Shown piece by piece: positions 32,152 to 43,942 of a stretch of 64,000 nucleotides of DNA (position 1 is the stretch's first letter; each line of letters opens with the position of its first letter). The DNA is from Triticum aestivum (taxonomy: Eukaryota; Streptophyta; Magnoliopsida; Poales; Poaceae), in the NCBI RefSeq assembly GCF_018294505.1, contig NC_057808.1:228095780-228159779 (forward strand). Direction: 5' to 3'. The notes below the pieces were generated by a model, which was given only the letters and a program-made list of their open reading frames with translations, was not told where the DNA came from and did not search any database. The translations under genes were made by a program, and so were the position numbers.

Positions 32152-33814
32152 TAATACGTCTCCAACATATCTATAATTTTTGATTGTTTGATACTATTAT
32201 ATTATCTGTTTTGGATGTTTTATATGGATTAATATGCTATTTTATATTATTTTTGGGACTAACCTATTAACCTACAGCCCAGTGCCAGTTTCTGATTTTT
32301 TTTCCTTGTTTTAGAGTTTCGCGGAAAAGGAATACCAAATAGAGTCCAAACGGAATAAAACCTTCCCGATGATTTTTCTTGGACCAGAAGACAACTAGGA
32401 GACTTGGAGATGAAGTCGGAGGAGTCACGAGGCGGCCACAAGGACGGAGGGCGCACCCTGGGGGTAGGGCGGGCCCCCACCCTTGTGGGCCCCTCGTGAC
32501 CCTCCAGACCTAATTCTTTTGCCTATATATTCCCAAATATCCCCAAACCAGCAGAGGCATCCATGAAAACACTTCTCCACCGCCGCAACCTTCTGTACCC
32601 GTGAGATCCCATCTATGGACCTTTTCCGTCACCCTGTCGAAGGGGTATTCGATCACGGAGGGCTTCTACATCAACCCTATTGCCCTTCGGATGAAGCGTG
32701 AGTAGTTTACCACAGACCTACCGGTCCATAGCTAGTAGCTAGATGGCTTCTTCTCTCTCTTTGATTCTCAATACCAGGTTCTCCTCGATGTTCTTGGAGA
32801 TCTATTCGATGTAATACTTCTTTGCGGTGTGTTTGCCGAGATCCGATGAATTGTGGATTTATGATTAGCTTATCTATGAATATTATTTGAATCTTCTCTG
32901 AATTCTTTTTTGCATGATTTGATATCTTTGTAATTCTCTTTGAACTATTGGTTTGGTTTGGCCAACTAGATTGGTTTTTCTTGCAATGGGAGAAGTGCTA
33001 AGCCTTGGGTTCAATCTTGCGGTGTCCTTTCCCAGTGATAGTAGGAGCAGCAAGGTACGTATTGTATTCTTGCCATCGAGGATAAAAAGATGGGTTTTTC
33101 ATCATATTGCTTGAGTTAATTCCTCTACATCATGTCATCTTACTTAATGCATTACTCCGTTCTTTATGAACTTAATACTCTAGATGCATGCTGGATAGCG
33201 GTCGATGTGTGGAGTAATAGTAGTAGATGCAGAACCGTTTCGGTCTACTTGACACCTGGCCCCTTTTCTTCTTATCATATCACAAGGGGCGCCCTTTCTC
33301 ATTATCATCTACCGCCCATTGCTTCATCATCTGCTGCTTGGAAGTGATGCCTATATTCATGATCATTGCCTTAGATATCGTCATAACTTTTCTCTTTTCT
33401 ATCAATTGCTCGGCAGTAATTTGTTCACCCACCATATTATTTGCTATCTTGAGAGAAGCCTCTAGTGAAACCTATGGCCCCGGGTCTATTTTCCATTATA
33501 TAAGTTTCCAATCTACTATTTTGCAATCTTTTACTTTCCGATCTATAAACAAAAAATACAAAAAATATTTACTTTACCTTTTATTTATCTCTATCCGATC
33601 TCACTTTTGCAAATAACCGTGTAGGGATTGAGAACCCCTTTATTGCATTGGGTGCAAGTTGTTTGATTGTTTGTGCAGTTATTCGGTGATTTGTGCATTA
33701 TCTCCTAATGGATTGATACCTTGGTTGTCAAACTGAGGGAAATACTTATCTCTACTTTGCTGCATCACCCTATCCTATTCAAGGGAAAAATCTACGCAAG
33801 CTCAAGAAGTAGCA
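32152..33814 (+). repeat. 5' LTR of the truncated Athila-type element (1663 bp)
   Basis: It starts TAATACGTCTCCAACATATC, a mutated form of the family terminus, has a TATA box TATATATT at 32524-32531 and ends AGAAGTAGCA. It matches the reversed LTR at 22910-24500 along its length but is clearly more diverged; it has an additional CTTCTTATCATATCACAAGG-type block near 33270. Confidence 0.85.
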
Positions 33815-33825
33815 GGAAGAATTTC

Positions 33826-33843
33826 TGGCGCCGTTGCCGGGGA
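33826..33843 (+). other. Primer binding site, Asp-tRNA
   Basis: TGGCGCCGTTGCCGGGGA, exact complement to the 3' end of plant Asp-tRNA, lies 11 bp after the LTR end. Confidence 0.92.
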
Positions 33844-34047
33844 AATCTACGCTAAGACAAGACGTACCAAGTACCCATCATAAACTCTCCCCTCCTGCAT
33901 TACATTATTCTCCATTCGCCTCTCGTTTTCCTCTCCCCCACTTCTAAAACAATTTTCGAAAACATTTGCCTTTTCTTCACCCCTCTTCCATTCGCCTTCT
34001 TCGTTTGCCTTTTGTTTGCCCGCTTGTTGGTGTGTCTACTTGCCTTT

Positions 34048-35187
34048 ATGGCTCAACCAGAGAACGTTGATCCTCACTTTAGGAGGTTGGAAGAAATTGA
34101 AAATAATGTTAGGAGCTTCATCTCTTTGCAATTTGAGCATAATAATTTCTTTAGAAACGAGCTTAAGGAGCAGAAAAGTTTGATGGAATATATGAATAAA
34201 GAGCTCGATCATGTGTCTAAGGAATTTTATGGTTTGAAATCTCAGTTTGCTTATCTTGGAAATTTATTAGGCCAAATTTCTGATAAACAAGCTACCTTAG
34301 TAAATAAGATGGCCGCTAAACCAAAGTCTTTAACTAATGATGAAGATCTTGAAGTGATTGATGTGACTCCTATTGAATTTTTGTTTTCCAATATAAATCT
34401 TGACAAAGACGGGACTGGAAACGAGTCAACTTTAGTTAAAAGGCGTCCCAATGATTCGGAGTTTTTAGACCTTGATGCAAAAATTGATAAAAGTGGGATT
34501 GGAGAGGTCAAAACTTTAAGTAGCAATGAACCCACTCTTTTGGATTTCAAGGAATTCAATTATGATAATTGTTCTTTAATAGATTGTATTTCCTTGTTGC
34601 AATCCATGTTGAATTCTCCTCGTGCTTATAATCAAAATAAAGCTTTCACTAAACATATTGTTGATGTTTTAATGCAATCCTATGAAGAAAAGCTTGAACT
34701 AGAAGTTTCTATTCCTAGAAAACTTCATGATGAGTGGGAACCTACTATTAAAATTATGATTAAAGATTATGAATGCTATGCTTTGTGTGATTTGGGTGCT
34801 AGTGTTTCCACGATTGCAAAAACTTTGTGTGATGTGCTAGGTTTCCGTGAATTTGATGATTGTTCTTTAAATTTGCACCTTGCATATTCTACCATTAAGA
34901 AACCTATGGGAAGAATTAATAATGTTCTTATTGTTGCTAATAGGAATTATGTGCCCGTGGATTTCATTGTTCTTGATATAGTTTGCAATCCTACATATCC
35001 TATTATTCTTGGTAGACCTTTCCTTAAAACGATTGGTGCAATTATTGATATGAAAGAAGGAAACATTAGATTTCAATTTCCGTTAAGGAAGGGCATGGAA
35101 CAATTTCCAAGAAAGAAAATTAAATTTCCATATGAATCTATTATGAGAGCTACTTATGGATTTCATACCAAAGATGACAATACCTAG
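34048..35187 (+). CDS. Intact 379-aa Gag-derived protein with Athila-type protease domain
   Basis: The ORF is open from the Met at 34048 (MAQPENVDPHF; the upstream Met at 34012 lies in leader-like sequence) to TAG at 35185-35187. Residues 1-95 are helical and charged, likely coiled coil (RFLEEIENN-like heptads). Residues 100-190 are an acidic linker. The C-terminal part is a retropepsin-like domain with CDLGASVST (Asp at about residue 248) and LGRPFLKTIGAIIDM as the second motif. The capsid domain of normal Gag is missing, yet the frame is uninterrupted, which is exceptional in this window. Whether the protein is made is unknown. Confidence 0.72.
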   Translation: MAQPENVDPHFRRLEEIENNVRSFISLQFEHNNFFRNELKEQKSLMEYMNKELDHVSKEFYGLKSQFAYLGNLLGQISDKQATLVNKMAAKPKSLTNDEDLEVIDVTPIEFLFSNINLDKDGTGNESTLVKRRPNDSEFLDLDAKIDKSGIGEVKTLSSNEPTLLDFKEFNYDNCSLIDCISLLQSMLNSPRAYNQNKAFTKHIVDVLMQSYEEKLELEVSIPRKLHDEWEPTIKIMIKDYECYALCDLGASVSTIAKTLCDVLGFREFDDCSLNLHLAYSTIKKPMGRINNVLIVANRNYVPVDFIVLDIVCNPTYPIILGRPFLKTIGAIIDMKEGNIRFQFPLRKGMEQFPRKKIKFPYESIMRATYGFHTKDDNT

Positions 35188-35511
35188 ATCTATTTGTGTT
35201 TTTATGCCTAGCTAAGGGTGTTAAACAATACCGCTTGTTGGGAGGCAACCCAATTTTATTTTTGTTCTTTGATTTTTGCTCCTGCTTTTCAATAAATAAT
35301 TCATCTAGCCTCTGGTTAGATGTGGTTTTGTGTTTTAATTAGTGTTTATGCCAAGTAAGACCTTTGGGATGGCTTACAGTGATAGTTGATTTGATCCTAC
35401 TGAAAAACAGAAACTCTTGCGCTCAGGAAAACAATTCTCATTTTTTACCGGAGCATGGAAAAAACTCTGAAGTTTTTACACAATACTGATATACAAATTG
35501 CCTTTGTCTAT

Positions 35512-35954
35512 ACCTATACTAATCACAGACTCCCCAAAAATTACCATGTTAATCAGAAATTAGGAGTCGTTTATCTTATGTGGGACCGACTTATTACGGT
35601 GTAGACCTTTCGCTAACTCCCTTAATCAGAAATTCCAAAAAAAGTGAGTCGTCGCTCTACCTCTCTCCCAATATCACGATTCTCTCCTTATAGTTCAAAA
35701 CTAGGTTATATGCATCCTAAAAACAAAACTAGGCGTCATTTTCCCCGTAGCCTCTCTGTCTTCTAGCCGCCACCACCGCATCATCTAATCACGGCTGCCG
35801 TCTCGACCTTCTGCCTCCGCAAGCCTCCTCGGCAAACCGTAGCTGCGGTTCTGACCAACGCCTTGACCTTTTGCCTCCACAAACGCCTCCTCGGCGAACC
35901 CTAGCTACAGTTCCGACCACCGCAACCTTCTGCCTCCACCAACACCTCCTCAAC
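35512..35954. other. Unassigned stretch with a 61-bp tandem repeat
   Basis: Between the Athila breakpoint and the Sirevirus LTR lies 443 bp of other DNA. Its first half is AT-rich with a repeated TTAATCAGAAATT motif. The second half is CT-rich with 5'-UTR-like AACCCTAGC. A tandem repeat has units at 35805-35864 and 35865-35925 and a partial third at 35926-35954, each starting near GACCTTCTGCCTCC. No coding frame is credible. Confidence 0.6.
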
Positions 35955-38313
35955 TGAAAGTGCATTAAGTCGACTAGAGGGGGGTGAATAGGCGATTTTT
36001 ACAAATTCGTCACTGAGGAATTTCAGGGTGAGGAAATTCCTAAGTCACGAATGACTAGCAACGGAATAAGTACTCAGATGCAAGCATAACAGAACAGAAG
36101 CACAGTCATTATGATGAAATGAAAACAAGCACAGAGTATAGAAAGCGTAAACACAGGATAAGCAGGCTGACGACAAACTGACTGAAGAAACTGAACTGAG
36201 GAAATTGAGAAAGTCTTCAGTCAAAGTCTTCAAACAGTAGCTATCAAGTACACAACACAGTAATGAGTAAATGAAAGGGTTGAGGAAATAGAACCAGTTA
36301 GCTCGGTGAAGACAGTGATTTGGTAGACCAGTTCCAACTGTTGTGACAGTTGAACATCTGGTTGGAGCGGCTAGGTATTTAAACCTGAGGACACACAGTC
36401 CCAGACACACAGTCCTCACCGTATTCTCCTTGAGCTAAGGTCACACAGACCTCGCCCAATCACTCATGGTAAGTCTTCAGGTGACTTCCAAACCTTCACA
36501 AACTCGGTCACTCGGCGATCCACAATTTCCTCTTGGGATAATTAGATTTATGCCCCTAGTTGTGTCCCACTCGCCTGTTTTACCCCTAATTCCCAAAAGT
36601 CACTGGTTCTGTCCAAGTCACTTTGCTCCTATTATGCTTTTTCCCTTTGACCGTTTGACCATCACTTTGAAAACTTCATAACTAATTCATACTAAATCAG
36701 AAAAATGCAAATAAGATACCAAAATGTTCAGAAAAACATCACCTATATGTCAGTGTCATTTGCATTCATGAAAAAAGTGTTGGAAAGTGCCCATCCGAGT
36801 TTTAGCTCTTATGCTACCACCATGAATAGTAAAACCTAAAAAATTGAAAAACAAATTGAAAAAAATTGGTGGCAAAGAATGACAAATGTTTTAAGTGCCT
36901 GCCAAGTTTCATCAGGGAATAACATTCGTGGGTGCCGTGGCAAGAAAAACAATCAGCACTCCAAAATAGATTATTTTTTTGCCACGACTTCCACGAATGT
37001 CGTTCCCTAATGAAACTTGGCAAGCACTTAGAACATTTGTTGTTCTTTGCCACCATATTTTTTTTTATTTTTTTTTGAATTTTTTTGAGTTCACTATTCA
37101 TGGTGGTATCAAAAGAGCTAAAACTCGGATGTGCACTTTCCAACACTTTTTCCATGAATGCAAATGACACTGACATATAGGTGATGTTTTTCTGAACATT
37201 TTGGTATCTTATTTGCATTTTTCTGATTCAGTATGAATTAGTTATGAATTTTTCAAACTGACGGTCAAACGGTCAAAGGGCAAAAGCATAAGAGGAGCAA
37301 AGTGACTCGGACAGAACTGGTGACTTTTGGGAATTAGGGGTAAAACAGACGAGTGGGACACAACTAGGGGCATAAATCTAATTATCCCTTTCCTCTTGGA
37401 TGCTCTAGACCATGACGCCTAACCATCTGGAAGATGCACAGTCTTCAAAGGTAACAAGCGTCGGATCCACACAGGAACAATATCTTCAGTGATGCTCAAT
37501 CACTTTGGGTTTGTAGGTGTTTGGGTTTGGGTTTTCCTCACTTGATGATTTTCGCTCAAAGTCCTCGGAGGATGGGATGCTCTCAATGACAAGTGTCAAT
37601 TTATCTCGGAGCAGCCAACCAGTTAGTGGTTGTAGGGGGTGGCTATTTATAGCCTAGGGAGCAGCCCAACATGATAAGACATAAATGCCCTTCAGTGATC
37701 TGACTGTTAGGTGGGTAAGATATTTTGGGACAGCTGGCACATAGCACAGCAACGGTGTGAAATTTGAGCTCTCAAATTCCTCAGGGCTATCATGTTCCTC
37801 ACTAGTAGGCAATCCGCACTGGCGAATTCCTAACTCCTCAGCTAGAACAAATTCCTCAGAGACCAGAAGAACTTCGTCTCTGTCACTAAAAAAATTGACT
37901 GAATTGTATGAGATTTCCAATGGCTTCACTCGAAGGGATTGGTAGGTGTAGGATTTTGAGATGAGCATCACTTGGAAACTTTTCCTTAGTTTTTCCTCGA
38001 CCCCCTTTAACAGTACGGTGTTTCCTATGACTCAAGAAGAAGAAAACGAAACTATGAAAACAAAAGTCTTCACACTTCATATTCCTCGCATGAATATCAA
38101 GTCTTCACGGTCACACCAATTTCTTCGCTTTCAAAGTCTTCAGAAAGTCAAAGTCTTCAGTTGAAGACATTCATTTTTAGGGTTCGACTTTCTCTGTAAA
38201 TATCAAACTCCTCATAGACTTATAGACCTGTGTACACTCACAAACACATTAGTCCCTTAACCTATAAGTCTTCAATACACCAAAATCACTATGGGGCACT
38301 AGTTGCACTTACA
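35955..38313 (-). repeat. 3' LTR of the Sirevirus (2359 bp including a MITE)
   Basis: On minus it begins TGTAAGTGCAACTAGTGCCC and ends TAATGCACTTTCA. A TATA box TATAAATA lies at 37644-37651 (minus). It is interrupted by an 854-bp MITE at 36535-37388 with a 9-bp target duplication; without that it is about 1.5 kb. Many GAGGAATTTC-like and AAGTCTTCA-like motifs recur throughout the LTR and internal region of this element. Confidence 0.85.
36535..37388. mobile_element. Mutator-type foldback MITE in the Sirevirus LTR
   Basis: The insertion has termini GGGATAATTAGATTTATGCC and its inverse complement, and is flanked by a perfect 9-bp duplication TTTCCTCTT (36526-36534 and 37389-37397). A 9-bp TSD is diagnostic for the Mutator superfamily. 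The two halves are inverted copies of about 420 bp each, meeting near 36965, so the whole element is a hairpin. It codes for no transposase. Frames at 36814-37218 and 36979-37167 are by-products of the inverted repeat. Confidence 0.93.
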
Positions 38314-38327
38314 ATCTCCCCCTTTTT
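38314..38327 (-). other. Polypurine tract of the Sirevirus
   Basis: On minus, AAAAAGGGGGAGAT abuts the LTR start TGTAAGTG. It is a strong polypurine tract of the kind usual in plant Copia elements. Confidence 0.9.
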
Positions 38328-38759
38328 GGTGATTGATGAAATATAGGTTAAGTTTTCAACGGGGATTAAACATATGAAGTGTAAATGCTGATATTGAGGA
38401 ATTTGATTGCAAGATATAGAAGAACTCCCCCTGAAGATGTGCATATGTGAGGAATTTGCTTTTGAAGCAATGCACATTGAAGATTAGAATCATGGAGATC
38501 TCCCCCTATATCTTGTAATTCATACACGCATTTAACATATGATATGAAGAATTTGAAATGCATGATGAAATATGGTGATTGATGTAATCCAGCATGCATG
38601 CATTAACATGTATGAGAAAATAGCATGCAGAAGAACATAGCGAAAGTATCAGACCACCATCGAAGTTAAGATTACAACTCGATCCAACAAAGTTTTCAAA
38701 AGAACGAGAATTGTAACTTAGCAAAAAACGCCCATATATAGACCCGCTTGAAGACTAAC

Positions 38760-41700
38760 TCAAATTTCTCCCCCTTTGTCATCGAATGACCAAAAGGGAC
38801 GAAGAATATCATCACGAAGTCGATGGACGAGCGCCAGCGTTGTTGGGGTCGGTTGTCGAAATAGGGCATGCTGCAGTGTCATCCAAGTCTTCATATTCAT
38901 CAGTCTCGCGCGATGAAGAATAAGAGCTGGCCACCAAGTGAGGAACTTTGACCTTCTTGAATTTCTTTCAAGGAGGTTGAGACCAGTCAAAGTCCTGCTT
39001 GAAGCCCATCTGCTTGAGATCTTCTTCACCGTAGAGATGAGACAGTACAACCCAGGTGCGATCAAAAACTTCATGGAGGTAGTAATGGTTCTTCTTCACT
39101 GAATTCTGAGTGATGGTCATGTTCTGAAGAATTGAACCAAACTAATGCTTGACCCATTTATGATTGCGATCGACCTTTCGATGAAGACTGAGGAGAACCT
39201 CATGATCAGTCATCAGCCTTGGAGCTGTGCCTTGAGGATTTTGCTTTGAAGCATTAGCAGCAGAGTCATGAGTAGCAGAGTCATCATTGGTGGAGTAGGA
39301 TGCAGCTTTGTGAAACTGTCCATCCAATGGACGAGTGCCTTCATCAATAATCGCAGCCTTGCCCTTCTCATCCGATGAGGAAATAGGTCATTTGAGGACT
39401 TCAATGGGCGGCAAGTAGCTGAGATGATTTTGAAAGTCAGCCTTGTAATGAATGGAAGACCTTGATCTGAGGAATCTCATGATCCAAGGAGCGTAAGGCT
39501 TCAACTTAAAAGGTGACAGTGCAACATTTGCCATAGTCCTCATGAAGAACTCATGGTAGTTGATTGGAACTCCATGGATGATGTTGAATAGCAGATTCTT
39601 CATGATGCCAACGACCTCTTCTTCATTAGATTCGTGGCCTTTGATTGGACTGAGGGTCTTGGTCAAAATTCTATAAATTGTCCTTGGCACATAGAGCAAT
39701 TCCTTCACGGGGAATTTGGTTCTCGGGGCTTGACCAGGCTTCAGAGGCTTCATCAACACTTGCATGTAATGATCAGATAGCTCAGGTTCATGGTAGATGA
39801 GCCGCGCACCTTCAAGGGGAGGACTAACAGGCAGGGCATGAAGCAATTCAGAGGTCGGCGCTTTGAAGTGGGTGTTCTCAGTCATCCAGTCCAACACCCA
39901 AGAGTTCACATCTTCAGCGTTGCCGGTGATGTGCAACGTAGCGTAGAACTGAAGAATTAGCTCTTCATTCCAGTCAACGATGTCGGTGCAGAAGTTGAGC
40001 AGCCCAGCGTCATGAAGAACGCTGAGGACTGGGGTGAAGCAAGGCAGCGACTCCATATAAACATGAGGAATATGCTCATGGTCGAAGATCTTGCCTTTTT
40101 CGAAAAGCAGAGAAGAATAGAAAATTAATCTGACTTGTTGTCCAGAAACGCTTCCTTCGAAGACGAGCAGAGTCATAAGGGTTGTAATCAGTGAAGAATA
40201 CATGCTCATGAAAGAAATCACCAGCTTTTAATTTTTGTTTCTTTGAGAAGGAATTCTTCGGCTTGGAATGAGGAGTATCAGGAAATCTGCCTCAGGAATC
40301 ACAGTCTCAGGAGCCGCAGGCTGAGGAATTTCAGTGGCAATATCTTCAGTGGTAGCCTGGGTCTCCATTTCTTCTGCAGCATTGACATCAGCGCTAGTGG
40401 TTGGAGTTTCTTCAAGAATGGTGAGCAGTGAATCTTGAGGTTCATCAGACCCTGTATGAATTTCTTCAGTCTGAACTGGGACAGAGGAATTTGTTGCAGA
40501 GGAGTGAATAGTGGTGAATTGGGGTGATGACTTTCCCAGTAGTCATCATTCATATTAGGAGTAGAGCACCCAATGTCCACGTCTTCATCTTCTTCATCAA
40601 TTTCCTTGATGCCTGCCTCTTCAGCTGTGAACTGAGGCATGGGCGATGATACCAATGGAGTCGACGTAATGTTGTCCACTTCAATTTCCTCATCCAACTG
40701 CTCTGACGAAGCAGCAGAAGGATTTTCTTCATCAGATACACTAGGGATTTCATAGTCTTCACCAAAGGAACAATCTCCTTTGATGGCATGCTTGAGACAG
40801 GAACAACATCTATTGGATTTTCAAAAGAGCTCATCAAATCTTCACTCTCTTTGGTGCTGAAGACTCTGAGGCGGCGGATGCTTTCCTTTTCTTCACTGTT
40901 GCTCGCTCCGCAGCTTTGGTTTTCTTCGCTTCTGATGCAGAAGGAAGAATAGGACTTGGTGTTGGTGCAGAAGGAGCGGAGGAAATTGGTTCATTTACCT
41001 CAGGCGCAACTGATGCGGTTGCCCTGGCTTGTTCAGTGTCTTCAGGCGCAGCAGTAGATGCTTTAGCTGGCCTGGCTTGTTCTTCAGGTGCAACACTAGT
41101 GGTTTCCCTGGCAATTTCATCAGCGGCTGCAATAGCTTCATCAGCCCTGGTGCTCTCATTTTCATCAACAGCCTGATTTTCATCAACGATGCTGGCATGT
41201 TCTTCAGTTGGCTGGGCAGATGCTTCAGCCTGAGGAGATTCATGTTGGGCAGCAACATTTGAGGTGAATCTTTCAGCCATTTTCACAAATCTGACTTTGG
41301 CTCCAAGCCAATCTGCACGATAGGCGTTGAATTCATCACTGAGTCCTTTGATCTCAGTTTGTATAGCAACAAGTTCATCAGTTGTCATTTTGACAACGTT
41401 CTTCTTCAGAAAGCGCTCCTTGTATTGAGCTTTCTTCAACTGCCTGCCCTCTCATATTTCCATTTTTCTTCGCCTATGAGGGCGGACAACATGTGACTTT
41501 GGCTAGGAGTGAGCTTGAAGTCAGGAATAGGAGTGTTGGGGTCCTTGTGCCAGAGATCACTGAAATCAAGGATCAGCTTGGGATCCAACAGAAGAGGCAC
41601 ATCTGTGCCTTTGGCTCTAGCGGCCCTTTGCTGTCTATCTCTGATGATTTCAGCGAGTTCTTCATCATCAGCTTTGTCTTCACTGGATGACACATGAAAG

Positions 41701-42445
41701 GCAACCTGCTTCTTGTGAGGACTTGGTCTAGTGCCTCGTCCAGCAGTAGCCTTGGTCTTTAGCAAGGTTGGGCCCGTTGAGGATTGCGGAGGAGCTGAAG
41801 AACTTGCAGAGGCTCCTGAGGCAATTGAGATGCCTGTGATCCTTTGGCAAGTGGCGAGATGTACAGGTGTCGATGACTTTGTCAGAGCAACTGAGGGTTT
41901 TGCAACAGGAGGAACTGGAGCAACTTGAGGAATTTTCCTTGAGGGCATAGATGAGCTTGGCCATGAGGGCATTGCTGGGGAACTTGGTGGTTTGCGAGTT
42001 GGCTTCTTAGTCGTAGCCTTCTTAGGCTTGCTTGCAGAGGCCTCAACAGCGATAGCAGCAGAGTCTTTGTTGAATTTCCTCACTGCTTCCTTAGCCATTT
42101 TGGCCAGTTTCGCTTGCCGCTTGGCCCATTCATCAGGATAGTCCTCACCGCGCTTGAGGCTGGTGGGATCAGCAATTTGGCCAGGTGCCAATGGAGGTCT
42201 TGGGCAAGGAGGGTGTAGAACGAATTTCTTCATGTACTTAGGAGTAACATATATGTACTCCCTCCATTCCCGTGCCCATCTCCTCTCAATCCTCTGTATG
42301 CGCACCTTGCGTTGATTCTTGTTCTCCTTGCCATGCTTGGCTTCATCAGGAGTGCAATTTCTTCATAAAGGTCATCAGGGATCTCAAACGCTGTGTTCAC
42401 TTCTAGTTTCTTGCCTCCCTTCTGAGGTTTCTTGCCGTCGGCCAT
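38760..42445 (-). pseudogene. Sirevirus env-like third ORF, multiply frameshifted
   Basis: The likely start is MADGKKPQKGGKKLE at 42445. The N-terminal part is basic and Pro/Ser/Lys-rich (KPKKATTKKPTRKPPSS). A middle part is Ala/Glu-rich (about 41439-40834), then comes an acidic segment (KEIDEEDEDVDIG). A globular part at 40221-39388 (YATLHITGNAEDVNSWVLDW; PYAPWIMRFLRSRSSIHYK) is intact for 277 codons. Frameshifts fall near 42320, 41450, 40800, 40480 and 39400. Sireviruses carry an ORF after pol that is called env-like by position; I see no signal peptide or convincing membrane segment here, so a true envelope function is not supported. Confidence 0.65.
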
Positions 42446-43942
42446 TTTCTTCAGCTGAGGATTTTGAACAATTGAGTTCTCTGAGGAGGTATGCAATTTA
42501 TCTTCGAGGAACGCTGCAAATGAGTTAAGTTGATGAGAACCTAGAGATTCAGCAGCGAACATGTGTACCTGTGAACAGAGTATAGGTGCGAAGAATTTGG
42601 AGAGGTCATATGCGTTCTCAGAAGTTTTTGCAAAATGAACAAGTTTGAGGAATTTGACCAGAGGTGTCTTGAGGAATTTCACTAAGCGTTCTTTGACTTA
42701 GGTTCCAGAGTTGTATAGATTGAAAATCCACACAATTGAGGAATTTTGAAGAAAAATGTTGCTTAGAGAAAAAGATCAGGAACAGATGCTTGTGTGAGGT
42801 GTTTAAGGTGTGGAAGTTGAAGAATAAACACCTTTTGAAGATTTTGTAGAAATCATCAGAATCAACAAGGGCAGTAAAAGTAACTTTTAATTACCCTTGA
42901 CGAAGAACTCGACGAACTGGGAGTAGTAGATTGGAAGTTCGTCAGTCCAGATCTTCCACGCCCTAACTTGGGAGAGGAAGACAGCTACGGTGGCGGCGGA
43001 GAGAAGAAATCCGCGGCCGGCGCGAGTACGACGGCGACGAGGTCGAGGCAGTGAAGCTCTTCCTCACCGATGATGATGGAAGTAGCGGCGGTGCTAGGTC
43101 TGGAAGCTCGAGCGAGGGGAAGTGATGTCGAGTGGGGTAAATGTAGTCTGAGGAGGGTGAGGGGTATATATATAGCCGAGGTGAAAAACCACTCGCCCGA
43201 GGAAAATGGATGAACGTGCCCCTGACTCTTCTCATCCTAGCGACATGTGTCACCCACGTACAGAGCGGTGGCGATCGTGTGAGATCGTGGGTGAATAGAT
43301 AAATCCTATCGTGGGATGTGGAACGGTTTAGGCGGCAAAAGCCGAAAATTCATATAAGAATATTTTAACGGTTCGTTCGCAAATTCTTCAGCTAACAAGG
43401 ACACAGTGAAGATTTTGAACGAGTTTCAAATAGAACGCACATGAAGAATTTGTGAACAGATTGGGTTGAGTTTAGCATAAAGGGGGAAGGGTCCGATCAC
43501 ATTCACTTAGCAGAAAAGGCAACTTGAAGATTTAGCAATAAGTGAATGTTGTAGAGGACTAAAAACTCAGATATATATAGTCAATGAAGAACACGACGGA
43601 AAGAGTGAAGACTATGCAAAGTTGAAGAATTTGAAAAACTGAGGAAATTCAACACTGAAGAAAAACTCAAATTGAAAAAAATTCAACTTTTGTTGGTGGC
43701 GTGACCCACCGTATAAGAATGATGATTTCATACGCCGCATACAATTGTCGTAGGCTCTGAGAATCAAATTCTTCATTAATTTCTTCACACTTAGAGGGTT
43801 AGTCTTCATTGATTGAAGAAAAACGCTACTTAGTGTGTTGCACATCTAAGTCATCAATTTTGCATAAGTGTTAGGATGTCTGTCCTTTTCAAAGAACATT
43901 CGAATATTCTAAGATATTTAGCTCACACCGCAACTTGCTAAA
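42446..43942 (-). other. Spacer between RNase H and env-like ORF, promoter-like
   Basis: This 1.5-kb segment has no pol or env-like homology that I can see. Its core (about 42965-43260) is GC-rich, preceded on minus by a TATATATATA box (43165-43174) and followed by a CT-rich leader. Repeated AGTGAATG/GAAGAATTTG motifs fill the rest. It looks like an internal promoter and leader for the env-like gene. Confidence 0.55.
43165..43174 (-). promoter_or_regulatory. Putative TATA box upstream of the env-like ORF
   Basis: On minus the context is CGGCTATATATATACCCCTC, with CT-rich, then GC-rich sequence downstream, as in plant core promoters. The env-like Met lies about 720 bp further, so a leader intron would be likely. 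Activity is inferred only. Confidence 0.5.

Larger units (their letters stand above)
32152..35511 (+). mobile_element. Athila-type element, 3' truncated, gag core deleted
   Basis: It has a 5' LTR (32152-33814), perfect Asp-tRNA PBS (33826-33843), one long ORF (34048-35187) and about 320 bp of the non-coding internal region. Homology to the reverse copy (22910-30905) stops at about 35511, equivalent to about 26975 there. No second LTR follows. The first LTR base pair is TA instead of TG. The ORF lacks the capsid domain present at 28448-29257. Confidence 0.85.

Noticed and set aside
36814..37218. 134-codon frame in the MITE
   Set aside because: It spans the hairpin centre and is partly mirrored on the other strand; it comes from the inverted repeat.
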